Shown: positions 1-11,443 of the stretch, piece by piece
Position numbering within the stretch: position 1 is the stretch's first letter
Layout: each line of letters opens with the position of its first letter
Made by a program: the position numbers and the translations under genes
Assembly: GCA_025667525.1 (NCBI GenBank)
Contig: JANFOE010000585.1
Location: 124,001 to 188,000, forward strand
DNA from: Glebionis coronaria
Lineage: Eukaryota; Streptophyta; Magnoliopsida; Asterales; Asteraceae
Length of the DNA: 64,000 bases
Reading direction: 5' to 3'
Notes under the pieces: generated by a model
What the model was told of the DNA's origin: nothing
Databases searched by the model: none
The model's input: the letters and a program-made list of their open reading frames with translations, nothing else

Positions 1-439
1 ATAACTTCATAAATACAAGATTTCTCTTGTTTTAACAAATAAATGCACTGAAGCGTACATATATTCGTGTTAGATTGTGTTATGACGTAAACACAATCCC
101 TTACATGGTTATAAAGTAAACCATGCCCGAGAAAATTAATTCCCGTTGTTGTGTCAAAGCTTTTCGATGAAATGCTTGACTCGAATATGAAAAGCGGGTT
201 ACTATCTGAAATAATAGCAAACCATTTTGAACATGTTTTAAATCATTTAAACTTCTGCTCAAACTTTATTTACAACCCCGTGTCATTATTGAATGACATT
301 TCTAGGTTCGTAAATATTATCGATTGTAGAAGACATGTTCATTTTATCAAAACATTTTTGAACACACAATTTTGAAAGATTTAGAAAAACCTTTTGAGAA
401 ATTCTCGAAAAATTGTGTTCAAAGTTTTCAAAACCAATT
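1..439. other. AT-rich non-coding sequence, interior of copia-1
   Basis: I see no gene here. The 74-codon plus-strand frame at 151-375 has no recognisable motif. Around 120-150 there is a partial match to the motif of the adjacent tandem array (cccgagaaaattaattcccg), so the array may begin earlier in a degraded form. Confidence 0.5.
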
Positions 440-1330
440 ACTTAAGCTTAAGATGTTGAATATCTTACAAAACGAGCTCAAGTCCAAGAAGTTGTAACCT
501 TCCCGTTGTTAAGGATAAGTTACCATCGACGATAAACTTTCCTTTTAACTGAAGAACGAGTCCTAAGTTGGCATTTACTTAGAAGTCGTTTTTATGAGCT
601 TGAAAAACTTCTAAATGTTTTAATGAAAACCTCATGACCGGGAAAGTTGAATTTCTCGTTATGAAGAAAAGTTCTCTTATTTAAAAGATACACTTTCCTT
701 TTTGAGCTTAAAACTTGGAATGTTTTTATACAAGCTCATGACCGAGAAAATTTAATTTCCCGTTACGAGGATAAGCTATCTTTAAAGATAAGCTTTCCTA
801 AAATTGAAGTCTGAGATACAGTCTGATATTTCACTTCAAGTCATAGTGCATGAGCTTAAAAACTTCGAATGTTTTTAATATTAGCTCATGACCGAGAAAA
901 ATTAATTCCTTATTGTAAGGATATGTTTATCATCAGCGATAAACTTTCCTTTCTTTGAAGTCCTGGGCATAATCTGAAATGTGATTATACTCCATTTTAC
1001 ACGAGCTTAAAACCTTTGAATAGTTTTAATGTAAGCCCGTGTTCGAGAAAATTTAATTTCTCGTTAATGAGGATAAGTTTATCATCGGCGATAAACTTTC
1101 CTTTATTTGAAGTACGGGTTATCATCTAACATTTAACGATGAGCCATTTTATACGAGCTTAAAACCGTTGAATGGTTTTAGGATAAGCTCGTGTCCGAGA
1201 AAATTTAATTTCTCGTTGTAAGGATAAGTTTATCATCGGCGATAAACTTTCCTTTCTTTGATGCACAAGTTACAGTATGTGATGTGACTATAAGTCCTTT
1301 GTGCAGCTTAACTGCAAATCCCCTGAGACA
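440..1330. repeat. Tandem array, units about 108-152 bp, each with a hairpin
   Basis: Units start with a GAGCTTAAAA-like motif at 474, 596, 704, 852, 1003 and 1155. Spacing settles at 148-152 bp in the last units. Each unit contains a conserved segment reading cgagaaaatttaatttctcg followed by an imperfect inverted repeat, AAGTTTATC - spacer - GATAAACTT, flanked by AAGGA and TCCTT. Units diverge towards the left. The array lies on the pol side of the copia-1 ORF, in the place where protease and integrase would be expected. Confidence 0.8.
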
Positions 1331-1415
1331 CTTGTTTCTTAGATATCAGCTTCTTCAGCAACCAAACTCTGTGAGTGTCCTTAATTGAATGGTATACAAT
1401 GATTGGACCGCGTCG

Positions 1416-3492
1416 TTATTTTGGAACATCCTCTTTGGTACCTACATTCTCATTAGGAATTTGCATACTTTGATATGGGTTAGCGATATCTATTTTAGAA
1501 CCATGTGGGGGTTCACAGTTGGCCTTACTTGTGCCAGAGGTAACCTGAGGATATAATTCACTTGTCTTAGTTGGCAAACGTTTCCTTTTATAGAAAACCT
1601 TAAGTTCAGGCTTAAGTGATGTATCATCCTTTTCAATTTCCTCCATAGTAGTCTTAGTAGAATCAGAGACTATCCTAGTTAAAGGGCACTCGTTTCCTAC
1701 AAGAGTGAAAGTTCTACCAGTGGGGCGCCATATTTTACCAATGGGTTTGATTTTAGCAACCCACTGGGATTTAAGTCTAGCACGGGAGTTCACCTCATTA
1801 AGTAATTTCTTGATACAAGAATCATGATTGGCTTTAAAGACACGTTTCCTACATGTTTTACAAGTAGCGTATTTAATGTCCGAGTAAGATCTAGAATTCC
1901 TAGATGATTGATTGATGCTCCTAGGATATGACATGCTACGGTTAGCAGTGTTGGGTAAACTAGAAGACATCTGACTAGGTTTTAAAGTCCTATCTCTTAC
2001 TTGTGTCTTTTGAATAGTTTCCCTTAGACCAAACTTGTGGTGAACGTCATTTGAACTAGTTCGAGACGTGTTCTTTGGAATATGTCAAGGGAGATTAGAT
2101 GCAATCATGGGGTCTTGCAATAGCTGATTTTGTCACATTAGGCCTAGTTGGTGGAGTGACTGTTCTAGAAATATGAGCCATATCAACTTAGGAGGCAACC
2201 CGTGGTCTCGAGGATTGTGGTCGCTTGGATCTAAATGTAGTCGGTTGTCTAACGAACTGATTTGTAGGCGGTTTCCCCAAGATTGATGGTTTTTCAAGCT
2301 TAGTGTCCACATTAGTTCCTTTAGTTTTCCTCAAATCATTTTTCAACGCAGCTATAGCAAAGACCATTTCCTGTACTTGGGCTTTTAAAGTCTAATTTTC
2401 TTTGAGCAATTCATCGTGGGATGCCAACTTAGATTCAAGCAACTTAATTTGTTTCAAAAGATTATCCTTTTTAGCTTTAGAATCTAGAACTGTTTGATCC
2501 AATTTTTGTTCAAGAACAATGTTTGACTTTTCAAGTTTTTCAAAATATGTTTCAAATTTCTCCGTTTTCTTCGAAAATTCAATTTTGGCATCCTCAAGAT
2601 CTTTTGATTGCTGAGCTAAAATCATTTCAAGCTCTTCAATCCTAGAAGTAGAATTGGTTAAAGAAACAGTCATAAAGCACATATCATGATCTATAACATT
2701 CTGATCATTTTCTCCCTCATTATGACTCACATCGAATGAATCAGAAGTGGTATTCCGATCACTTTTTTCCATCCCATGTTCGGCATAGATAGGGTCGGAA
2801 TGCTCAACATGCAGTAAATCATTGTTAGATACAGTATTCAATTGTACCCCAACTATTGGCTCTTCGTCATGCATGGGTATGGTGTCATCATAAGATATGT
2901 CTGTAACATTCACTGACGTGTTGCTGATGTCATGCTTAACTGTTGATTCCATGTCCTTGCGATCTTTAGCAGCCTCTAATGCGTCAATCGTATGACCATC
3001 TTCCTTTTGTATCTACATCTGTGTTTCTTGCACATGACAAGCATCCGGTAGGTGAAGTTGTGATCGTTCGTGAATCAACTGCTTAAGAAATTCTACGTGT
3101 TTGAACACTTTGCCACGAATGTCTTGAATCTCGGAATGAATGTCTTCAAGGAAATACTTGCAGATCGTTGAATTTTCATTCTTAGCAACATCGAATTGAA
3201 GGAATGTCGACAAGTGTTTCACTAGAACTTGATGTACATGTGTGGATGCCGATTGATTTAAGGTTTCTTTGTAAAGTTCCTTGTCAAGTGTACGCAAGCT
3301 TTTCATCATTTCATCGATGAAGAAAAGAGAAAGTTGACAAAAGAGTTCATCAGAGGCTGGTCTGGCGATGAGTTTTTTATGTTCGAAAAGATGACGTTGA
3401 AGTTGTCTAAATGAAACTTTACATCTTATTCTTTCCTCGTGTTGCATTTTCTGCAAATCTCCCTCTTGAAAAGTCGAATTCAAAGATTCCAT
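1416..3492 (-). pseudogene. Decayed copia-type leader polyprotein (coiled-coil linker and cysteine/histidine segment)
   Basis: Reading starts at MESLNS (3492) and stays in one frame to about 2390, with an in-frame TAG at 3013 and another at 2392; a further TAA lies near 2190. A frame change then leads to the piece at 1970-1416. The middle piece (2952-2392) is a strong heptad coiled coil. The last piece has a C-x2-C plus NHDSC cluster and the phrase WRPTGRTFT. I recall this order (MESLNS start, coiled coil, CxxC..ANHDxC, KPTGxxF) from predicted copia polyproteins of Asteraceae, where it precedes the protease. The product would be a gag/linker protein. No gag core before it and no protease, integrase or RT after it can be seen in the window. 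The stops are consistent with CAG/CAA to TAG/TAA changes. Subfamily assignment is from memory. Confidence 0.65.
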
Positions 3493-5028
3493 TGAATTTC
3501 GATGAAAAATGATCGTGATTGTAGTTGTATTCGGAATTTTACAATTCGTGAAGAAATCGTGAAGTCGAGTTTACGAGATTTTACACACCAACCAATTAAT
3601 ACACCGTAAAACTTCTTCACAATCCCCGTTTGATGATAAAAAGTTTCTTTTCTCGGCTCAATGATTTCTTGATAATACAAACCTGATATTAATAAACTAA
3701 ACAACTTGATATCCTTTCAACCCAAAAACTTAATTACTTTGACACGACCCGATTTAACTTGATGAATAACTTTTGTCCAAATACAACTTAATTATAAAAC
3801 ACAGCCCTTTGTTAAATATTACTCACATAGAAACTTAATTACTCAAGAAATCGTGAATAATTTTCGTCCAAATACGAATAACTTTGTTAAGCTAGACGTG
3901 GCCTAAAATTCTTAATATAGCCCAAAACACGTGGCAATCAACACCCGTTATAAAACACAACCCTTAAAATTCTCACATTAATTCTAAATAAACCTCCTTG
4001 GCTCCTCCGTCTTTGACTTTTAATACTCCCAAAGCAACCAAAATAATCTAAACCTAATTTCTCTTTCTTTAATTGAAACGCAGATCTCAACTAAAATCCT
4101 TTCTCAATCCGAGCCGCAACCATCTCAAACCATCAAAGGACAAGAAACATCAAGCCCATCTATATTCCTCCAGTAGCTCGTTAAGTAAGTACAATAAACC
4201 ACGAAGAGTATGATTGAAAGGCTTCAAGATCTCCTAACAGGGGTCTCGGGTAGGTATTTAAAATTGCATGATAGTTTTTTTGAGTTTAAATCGAGTCAGA
4301 GAGTGATTATAACATATCAAAGAAATAATTTTATGATTTAAACAAGGTTAAAACTTTTCAAAAGATTTATGATCTTGGTCGGTAACTTGCTTAAGTGTAT
4401 GTGATGATTTGTCTGTTTTTGAGTCTTTGATCGATGAGGGTTAGTGAAAAATAGAGATCTTGAGTAATGTTTTAGTCTTCGTGAGTCAAGGTTGTTGTCG
4501 AGGTCAGTTGGTGTCTGTTTGTTGTGGAGTCGAGTCAAGTCTGTTTAGATTTGTTGAGTCTTGATTTGTTTTTGATCGAGAGAAGAGTGAGTGAGTCGAG
4601 TGTCAGTTCTAGTCCAAGTAGAGTTCGAGTCGACTGAGAGAGTCTGATGGGTTGGTCAGTTAAGTTGGAGTCAAGAAAGTCTGATTTGAGTCGAGTGTGT
4701 TAGTTTATTGACTTTAAAAGAAATAATTCTATCGCAATATTTTAAAAAAAGTCATCGCAATATAAAAAAAATAAAGTCATCGCATTCTAGTAAACTTCCA
4801 TCGCAACGAGTCATCGTAGCCAGTGATCGCAACGTTTGATCGTGGCTTGTGATCGCCCTCTTTGATCGTGGCCTGCGATAGCACTCCGTGATTGTGGCCC
4901 GTGATCGCACTCTATGATCGTGGCATGTGATCGCACTCTATGATCGTAGCATGTGATCGCACTCTATGATCGTGCATGTGATCTCACTCTATGATCGTAG
5001 CTTGTGATCGTACTGGTGATCGCACTCT
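3493..5028 (-). other. Non-coding leader of copia-1
   Basis: On minus this is the untranslated stretch between the copia-1 PBS and its first ORF, interrupted by element A. It is AT-rich, with GAGTCGAG-type short repeats around 4490-4700 and a GATCG minisatellite at 4790-5033. Small open frames (for example 4338-4538 and 3480-3704) show no domain and are probably chance. Confidence 0.55.
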
Positions 5029-5033
5029 ATGAT
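4790..5033. repeat. GATCG minisatellite in the copia-1 leader (left half)
   Basis: Repeated units of about 22-26 bp alternate 'gtgatcgcactctat' with 'gatcgtggcatgt', with CG-to-TG variants. The other half of the same array follows element A at 16196-16310. Athila A inserted inside this array, and its TSD ATGAT (5029-5033 and 16196-16200) is part of the repeat unit. Confidence 0.85.
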
Positions 5034-5329
5034 TAATACTTGGTTTTGCAACCAAGAATAAAATCTTATCTTCCCAAGTCTTTTCGAATTGAAAACCGGT
5101 CTAGAGTGCGACTCAATCGTCTTTTGGTGAATCAAGAGAATGGTTTGGTTGATTTGTTTTAAACTATTAGCAAGTAATTAAAATGTCGTTGAGTAAAAAT
5201 GGAAGAATGAAGATTGATACTAAAATGACGAGTAAAAATAAATGCATGTAAACTTAAAGGTAAAATAAGCACACTAAATAAAACTAACACTTGGAAAATT
5301 TCTAAAAATAAGTACTAAAAGAAAGTAAG

Positions 5330-5660
5330 ATCGGAGTACACCAAAACAAGCCAAAAGAAACCCCGATCAGAATGTATTCCGATCGGTTGATCGGAATATG
5401 GGTGGAAGGGAACTGATCGGAATATCCACGAAATGGGAGTAATCGGAATGTGGACAAAAGGCCACCAATCGGAAAGTTCAACAAGGGGTCAGATCGGAAT
5501 ATTTAGATTAGAACTCAAATCGGAATACGTAGGAAAGTCCCAATCGGAATAATGCTAATGGGTGTGGTCGGAAAGTCAAAGCCCTAATCCGATCTATTGA
5601 TCGGAATGTGAAGATGGGGTCCGGTCGGAAAAGCCAATCGGAAAGGGGTTTTAAACCCTT
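5330..5660 (-). repeat. ATTCCGATC motif array in LTR of A
   Basis: About a dozen copies of GATCGGAAT/AATCGGAA (ATTCCGATC in the element's sense) are spaced irregularly by 20-40 bp. The array lies about 550-870 nt downstream of the predicted start, in the transcribed leader. The same array is in the other LTR (14888-15180). Confidence 0.85.
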
Positions 5661-6202
5661 TCCGAAAATTGTGGGATTCGGTTAGAAAGCTAGAAAATAA
5701 GCTATTAGATTGAGCTTATTCCCAAGACTAAATCGAATCAACAAAACCGAATCAAATAAGAACTTAACTCAACTTATCCGACTCGAAAATAAGAAACTTT
5801 TTAGATCAAACAATAAAAACATAAACTTTTTAAGGAAGATTTATATAAAATAAATAAGCTAATCATAAAAATAAGCCAATAAGCACAAAAGTCTTAAAGC
5901 TTAATCAAATGAAAACTTATAAAATGATCAAAAGATTAACTTTTTAAGCATGAAATCATTAAGAACAACGTGGATCTATTGATAATCACACCAAAATCAA
6001 TCTTAAATCAAAGAAAAGTAGAATGAGATTAAGGATTTAAATCTTAAAATAGAACTTTGATTAATAAAAATAAGCAATACAAAGGTGTTTAATCTTAAAA
6101 GATTAAGAAAGAAGATGAAATTTAGTGAGAGAAAGTTTAAGACTTTCTCTCTCTAAAACTAGAGAAAAATGAAAAAGTGAAAATTAACTAAAAACTCTAA
6201 CC

Positions 6203-6236
6203 ACCCTCCTAATGACTATTAGGAGGGTATTTATAG
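6203..6236 (-). promoter_or_regulatory. LTR core promoter of A (3' LTR): TATA box plus inverted repeat
   Basis: Minus strand reads CTATAAATA (6229-6236). Immediately downstream is a perfect 11-bp inverted repeat, ACCCTCCTAAT / ATTAGGAGGGT (6203-6213 and 6218-6228), with a 4-nt loop. In the 5' LTR the same site reads TATAACTA, and the inverted repeat has a mismatch. Confidence 0.7.
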
Positions 6237-6667
6237 GGAAGGTGCAAGGAGTGCATGTGTTGCATCTTCTTTCTTGCTTTCTTCATGTTTTCTCGACTCG
6301 ACTTTAATTCTTTGTCTTTGTCGTCTCGGGATTTGAACTTGTCTTTTAATTTTCTTCTTCTATTAGACTTAAGTTCTTTGACTTCGTTAAACTTCCGTCT
6401 TAAGACTTTTTCTTCGATAAATCTTCAGCATAGGCCTTGGACTTCCGTTCTTTTTGCACTCTTGATCTTTTGACTTCGTCTTTTCCCGTTTTCTTCGATA
6501 AAAGCCCGTGAAAGCCCGTGTTTTCTTCCTTTTTCATATTTTGGTCCTAAAACACAATAAAAACACAAACCACGTATAATTCTGACTTTTACGACATAAA
6601 TCACACTTTTTGGTCTTGTTATTATTGGAAATAAGTGGTAAAAGGATAAGTGTTTTCACACTTATTA

Positions 6668-6681
6668 AATCCCCTACACTT
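6668..6681 (-). other. Polypurine tract of A
   Basis: On minus, AAGTGTAGGGGATT abuts the LTR start TAATAAGTG. This is the expected position and composition for the plus-strand primer. Three further PPT-like copies lie in the upstream non-coding region. Confidence 0.85.
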
Positions 6682-8685
6682 GACCATTGCAATGCCCTCA
6701 TGCAATGCATTAATTTTAAAACACGGTTTACATTTTCCATCATAAATAACCTACTTTGGCCTTTATTAAATACTAAACATAAAAAGATAGAAACAAGTAA
6801 AGAAATTAAAAACTTACATTGGTTTTGGCAGTCATGAACGTTTATCATCCTCAAGTTTCACGTTCCCCATACCAAGCTTAAAAACGAGATCATTGTTATT
6901 ATAAGTTAGCAAACTATCACGAACTCATGTGGGCCAATTATTCACTTAGACTCCCTTATTCCTAGGTGTATCTCTTATATTTTATTTTTGTCTTGAATGA
7001 TCACGAGGATGCATTGTTGACTTATTTCGATAGTTATTTAGGCCGAAAATAAAGTGAACGATTTAATCAATAGTTAGCTAAAGGACCAAATCTTTTAAAA
7101 CTGCTTCTCGGGACCTCATAAAGTTCATATCTTGCATAACTCGCTTCACGATTTGAGGCCTTTCTCGGACCGATATTTGGCAGCGACTTCATACTTCGAA
7201 TCTTTGAGAGACGTTCTTGAAATAATGGTCTTCTCTTCATAATAGGAATTTCTTCACTTGAAGTTTTGAGAGATTCTTCATCTTTGGACCACGACTTCTT
7301 CATTTTTCTCCAATCTTTATTTTGTACTTTGATATACAACGATCCGCCTCCTTTTAGGACTTGGATCTATTTATCCTCATACCTTGTTAGGATCTTTTCG
7401 GATAGACTTCTCCATGACTTTTGGGGAGTTCTTGCTTTTCGTCGTGTGTCTCGATCCTTCATATTGATTTTCGACAAATGATTCTTCACATCACTTTTGG
7501 ATCTTTAGCAACAAAATGTAGCCCTCATGCCTTGTTAGGGCCTTTTCGGACTCGCCAATCTTCGCATCCCGCTTCAATAAGTTATGCCTTGGCTATGAAC
7601 TCTAATCCGTACCGAGCAACTTTTAAACGATCTGGGGCTAGAACCTAAGTAACCTTTTAAATCGTATAACCTTATTTATTGCAGATAAATTTATTAACAA
7701 GCGGAGGGAGAATAGGCTTATAATTAACTCACATAAATTCACGAAAGAATACCGAACTTATAATTGACTCTATCATCTCTCGTTCTCCACAGTTTAAAAT
7801 CTCAAGGAATGAGACTCGTGGATGCTTAGCCTATTAAATCAGAGTTTTGGGTTTTCGAGTCGCCTATAGGATCTTGCAAATTCTTAGACTTTTTCAAGTT
7901 TAGAAATCGCATTTTAAAGTTCGATAAACGACTCTCTAGGATCAATTATAGGAACTTGCGAAAAGTTCTTGTTCTTAACCCGTGAGAGTTAAGACTTCCT
8001 CGTTTTATAGCTCCCTATATAAAAGCCTAGCAAAACTTGACTTAACCACGTTAAGGATACTAGCTAGAGTAAACTTAGGTAAGTAAACTCGGGTTGAGTC
8101 AGAATGTTCACGACTAAGAAAAATTTAAAACCACTTTATTTAAGCAAGGAAATAAAATAACCGAAATAAAGGAAAGTACCACTATACAACTAGGCCAAAA
8201 TAGATTAAAAATTTTGAAAAATGTCGAAAAATCAAATTTTCCGGTTAAAATGAGGGCAAATTCATGGAAAAGACCACTTACTTCGATAGAAGTCCCCCCT
8301 ATACTTGAGATAAACATTGTCCTCAATGTTTAAGCATGTGGGAGTAAACTCCCCTACACTTAGGACATTGTGCACTTTGTTTAAATCTTGCTGAGGAAAG
8401 GACAACTAAAGTGAATTCAATGTGAACATATAAAATATGAAATATTGAATCACAAGAGTTTAGGATAGAACCGGGAAGATGGGAAACCACGGTTCACGGT
8501 TCGTCAAAAGTCATCAAGGTGGATCTTTGAAGCTTTAATCCCTGCACAGCACAAGAAACAAGACAACAAATACATACGGGGCTCCCCCTACACTTATTAT
8601 GAAAGCAGTAAAGGATAGAACACGGGTTGCCTCCCGAGAAGAGCTTGTTTTTGATTACCGAGTCATGAGCCTGACTCGACCCAAT
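6682..8685 (-). other. 3' non-coding region of A, with two-hairpin motif and extra PPT-like copies
   Basis: I find no env-like or other convincing ORF. The 70-codon minus frame at 8114-8326 has a counterpart in B at 40258-40485, but this fits plain DNA homology. Notable elements on minus are PPT-like motifs around 8297-8310, 8351-8365 and 8583-8600, and two adjacent hairpins. Hairpin one is GGGAGT-AA-ACTCCC (8340-8353). Hairpin two is AAACATTG-tcct-CAATGTTT (8312-8331), whose loop reads AGGA in the sense strand. Both recur in B and C. Confidence 0.7.
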
Positions 8686-11340
8686 TTAGTTCATGGGGAA
8701 CGTGGTGAGGGATGGAATCATCTCATGGGAGATGTCCTCACCAAAATACAGCTTCAGACGCTGGCCATTCACCTTGAAGTTGGGTCCATTTGGCTGAGAA
8801 AGCTCAATGGTCCCATATGGAAAGACGTTGGCGACGGTGAATGGACCAGACCAGCGGCTCTTCAACTTGCCAGAGAAGATCTTCAACCCAGAGTTAAAGA
8901 GTAAGACTTGATCACCAACGTGGAACTCTCGGTTCTTGATTTTTGCGTCATGAATGATCTTCGTCTTCTCCTTGTAGATCAGCGAGTTCTCATAAGCTTC
9001 ATTCCGCAGTTCATTGAGCTCGTTGAGTTGAACCTTGCGATGATCACCGGCTTTGTTGATGTCGAAGTTAGCCCACTTCAAGGCCCAGTGCGCCTTATGT
9101 TCTAGCTCGATGGGGAGGTGGAAGGCTTTCCCGTACACAAGACGATAAGCCGTACAGCCGATCGGGGTCTTATAAGCAGTACGGAAAGCCCACAGAGCAT
9201 CATCTAACTTATCGGCCCACGCGGCGCGATGCTCTCCCACAGTACGCTCCAAAATTCTCTTCAAGCCACGGTTGGAAATCTCGGCTTGCCCATTGGTTTG
9301 GGGAGATAGGCGGTGGAAAGACGGTGATTGACACCATACTTAGCCATGACTCTTGCAAATTGATCGTTGCAAAAATGAGTCCCGTGGTCACTGATAATAG
9401 CACGAGGAACGCCAAATCGAGCGAAAAGCTGCTTCAAAAAGTTCACAACCACCCCCGCATCATTCGTAGGAAGAGCCTTAGCTTCAACCCATTTATAAAC
9501 GTAGTCGACGGCGACGAGGATGTACTTGTTCCCTTTGGACGATGGAAATGGCCCCATAAAGTCGATGCCCCATACATCAAAGATTTCACATTCCTGTATG
9601 AAATTTTGAGGCATCTCATCCTTATGTGTGATCTTGCCTTGACGTTGGCAAGCATCACAATGCTTAACCATTTCGTGAGCATCACGATAAATGGTGGGCC
9701 AATAGAATCCAGAATCAAACACTTTCTTAGCGGTGTAGTTGGGACCAAAGTGACCATCGGTGGGTCCTTTGTGGCAAGCTTGAAGGATGTCAAAAGCTGC
9801 CGGCCCGTCAACACATCGACGAATGATCAGATCAGCACATTGTTTGAATAGATAAGGGTCATCCCAAAAGTAAGTCTTAACATCATTCAAGAACTTCTTC
9901 TTTTGTTGGGATGTTAACCCTTTGATGAGAATACCACCCGCTAAGTAGTTTGCAATGTCCGCAAACCACGGGGTGTCATCAAGATTGAGGTTTATAGACA
10001 TTAAGGTCTCAAGGGGGAAAGAGTCATTGATCTCTTTGTTCGGATGATCCCCCTGATATGGATCCTCAAGCCTGCTCAGATGATCCGCGGCCAGGTTTTC
10101 GGCTCCCTTCTTGTCACGAATTTCAATGTTGAATTCTTGAAGGAGTAAAACCCAGCGAAGAAGTCTTGGCTTAGAGTCGTTCTTAGTCATCAAGTACTTC
10201 AACGCGGAATGGTCTGTGTATACGATGGTGGTAGATAAAACAAGATAGGGGCGGAATTTTTCAAAAGCATAGACAACAGCTAAAAGCTCTTTTTCGGTTG
10301 TCGTATAATGCAATTGAGCCCCTGTCATTGTTTTGCTAGCATAGTGGATTGGTTGGAAGTGTTTATTCACTCTTTGGCCCAAAACCGCACCAATAGCGAT
10401 GTTGCTAGCATCGCACATCAATTCAAAAGGCAGCTCCCAATTAGGGGTAACCAAGACTGGTGCCTTAGTTAGCTTATCCTTAAGGAGATTGAAGGCTTCA
10501 AGACACTCTTTAGAAAAGATAAAAGGAGTATCTTTTTCCAAGAGGTGGGTCATCGGGCGAGCGATTTTAGAGTAATCCTGAATGAATCGACAATAAAAAC
10601 CCGCATGACCCAGAAAACTTCTCACACCCTTCACGGTTGAAGGTGGAGGTAATTTGGCTATGACATCAACTTTAGCACGATCGACTTTAAGACCGGCTTT
10701 TGAAATTTTGTGTCCTAGCACAATGCCCTCTTTTACCATAAAATGGCATTTTTCCTAATTCAGAACAAGGCGAGTGTCTTCGCACCGCTTAAGCATACGT
10801 TCCAAATTGGCAAGGCAAGAAGAGAAGGAATCCCCAAAGACCGAGAAATCATCCATGAAGACTTCCATGGTTTGCTCAACCATGTCATGGAAGATAGCCA
10901 ACATGCACCTTTGGAAAGTCCCGGGGGCATTGCATAAACCAAAAGGCATTCGTTTATAAGCAAATGTGCCGTAGGGACAAGTGAATGTTGTCTTCTCTTG
11001 ATCTTGGGGATTGATGGGTATTTGGAAATAACCCGAGAACCCATCAAGAAACCAGTAATATTCATTACCCGCTAAACGTTCAAGCATTTGGTCCATAAAA
11101 GGTAGAGGGAAATGATCCTTTCTCGTGGCATCATTGAGTTTGCGGTAGTCTATACAAACTCTCCACCCAGTAACGAGACGGGTAGGGATCAACTCGTTGT
11201 TTGCATTGGGCACAATGGTGATACCGCCTTTCTTAGGCACACAATGGACTGGACTAACCCATGGTGAATCCGAAATAGGGTAAATCATACCCGCATCAAG
11301 AAGTTTGATAACCTCTTTTTTGATGACTTCATGGATTATG
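8686..11340 (-). pseudogene. Athila pol of A: reverse transcriptase, RNase H, integrase (broken)
   Basis: RT starts in the frame at 11288 ([16 protein letters not shown]) and has the Athila-type catalytic box FMDDF and the motif MPFGLCNAPGTFQ. An in-frame TAG (TGG-type site) at about 10752 separates it from the frame 10739-9261. That frame carries RNase H (YTDHSAL), the integrase zinc domain (CHKG...HFG...CDACQRQ), and the catalytic core with WGIDFMGPF and SDHGTHF. Near 9280 one base appears lost, so the third acidic residue region and the C-terminal GPF-type domain (9264-8686, ending in a stop) continue in another frame. The enzymes would copy and integrate the element. Upstream an in-frame TGA at 11444 separates pol from protease. 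Single-polyprotein organisation is the family norm. Confidence 0.9.
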
Positions 11341-11443
11341 GATTCACCCTTCGTTGACTTTGAATTGTGGGCTTAAAGTCGTCCTCCATGAGAATTTTAT
11401 GTGTGCAGAAGTGAGGATCAATTCCACGGATGTCGGAGATTTT

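Larger units (their letters stand above)
5034..6667 (-). repeat. 3' LTR of element A
   Basis: The 1634-bp LTR (3' end of a minus-strand element) reads TAATACTTGG at 5034 and ends CACTTATTA at 6667. It contains the GATCGGAAT motif array (5330-5660), a T/C-rich stretch and the core promoter at 6203-6236. It is 25 bp longer than its partner because of an extra copy of a GATC(G/A)GAAT-bounded segment near 5368-5391. Confidence 0.95.

Noticed and set aside
6255..6473. 72-codon hydrophobic ORF in the A LTR
   Set aside because: It arises from T/C-rich LTR sequence on the antisense strand and is not kept in the other LTR at this length.
9324..9851. Long plus-strand open frame opposite A pol
   Set aside because: It is the complement of the integrase/RNase H coding strand and has no domain of its own.
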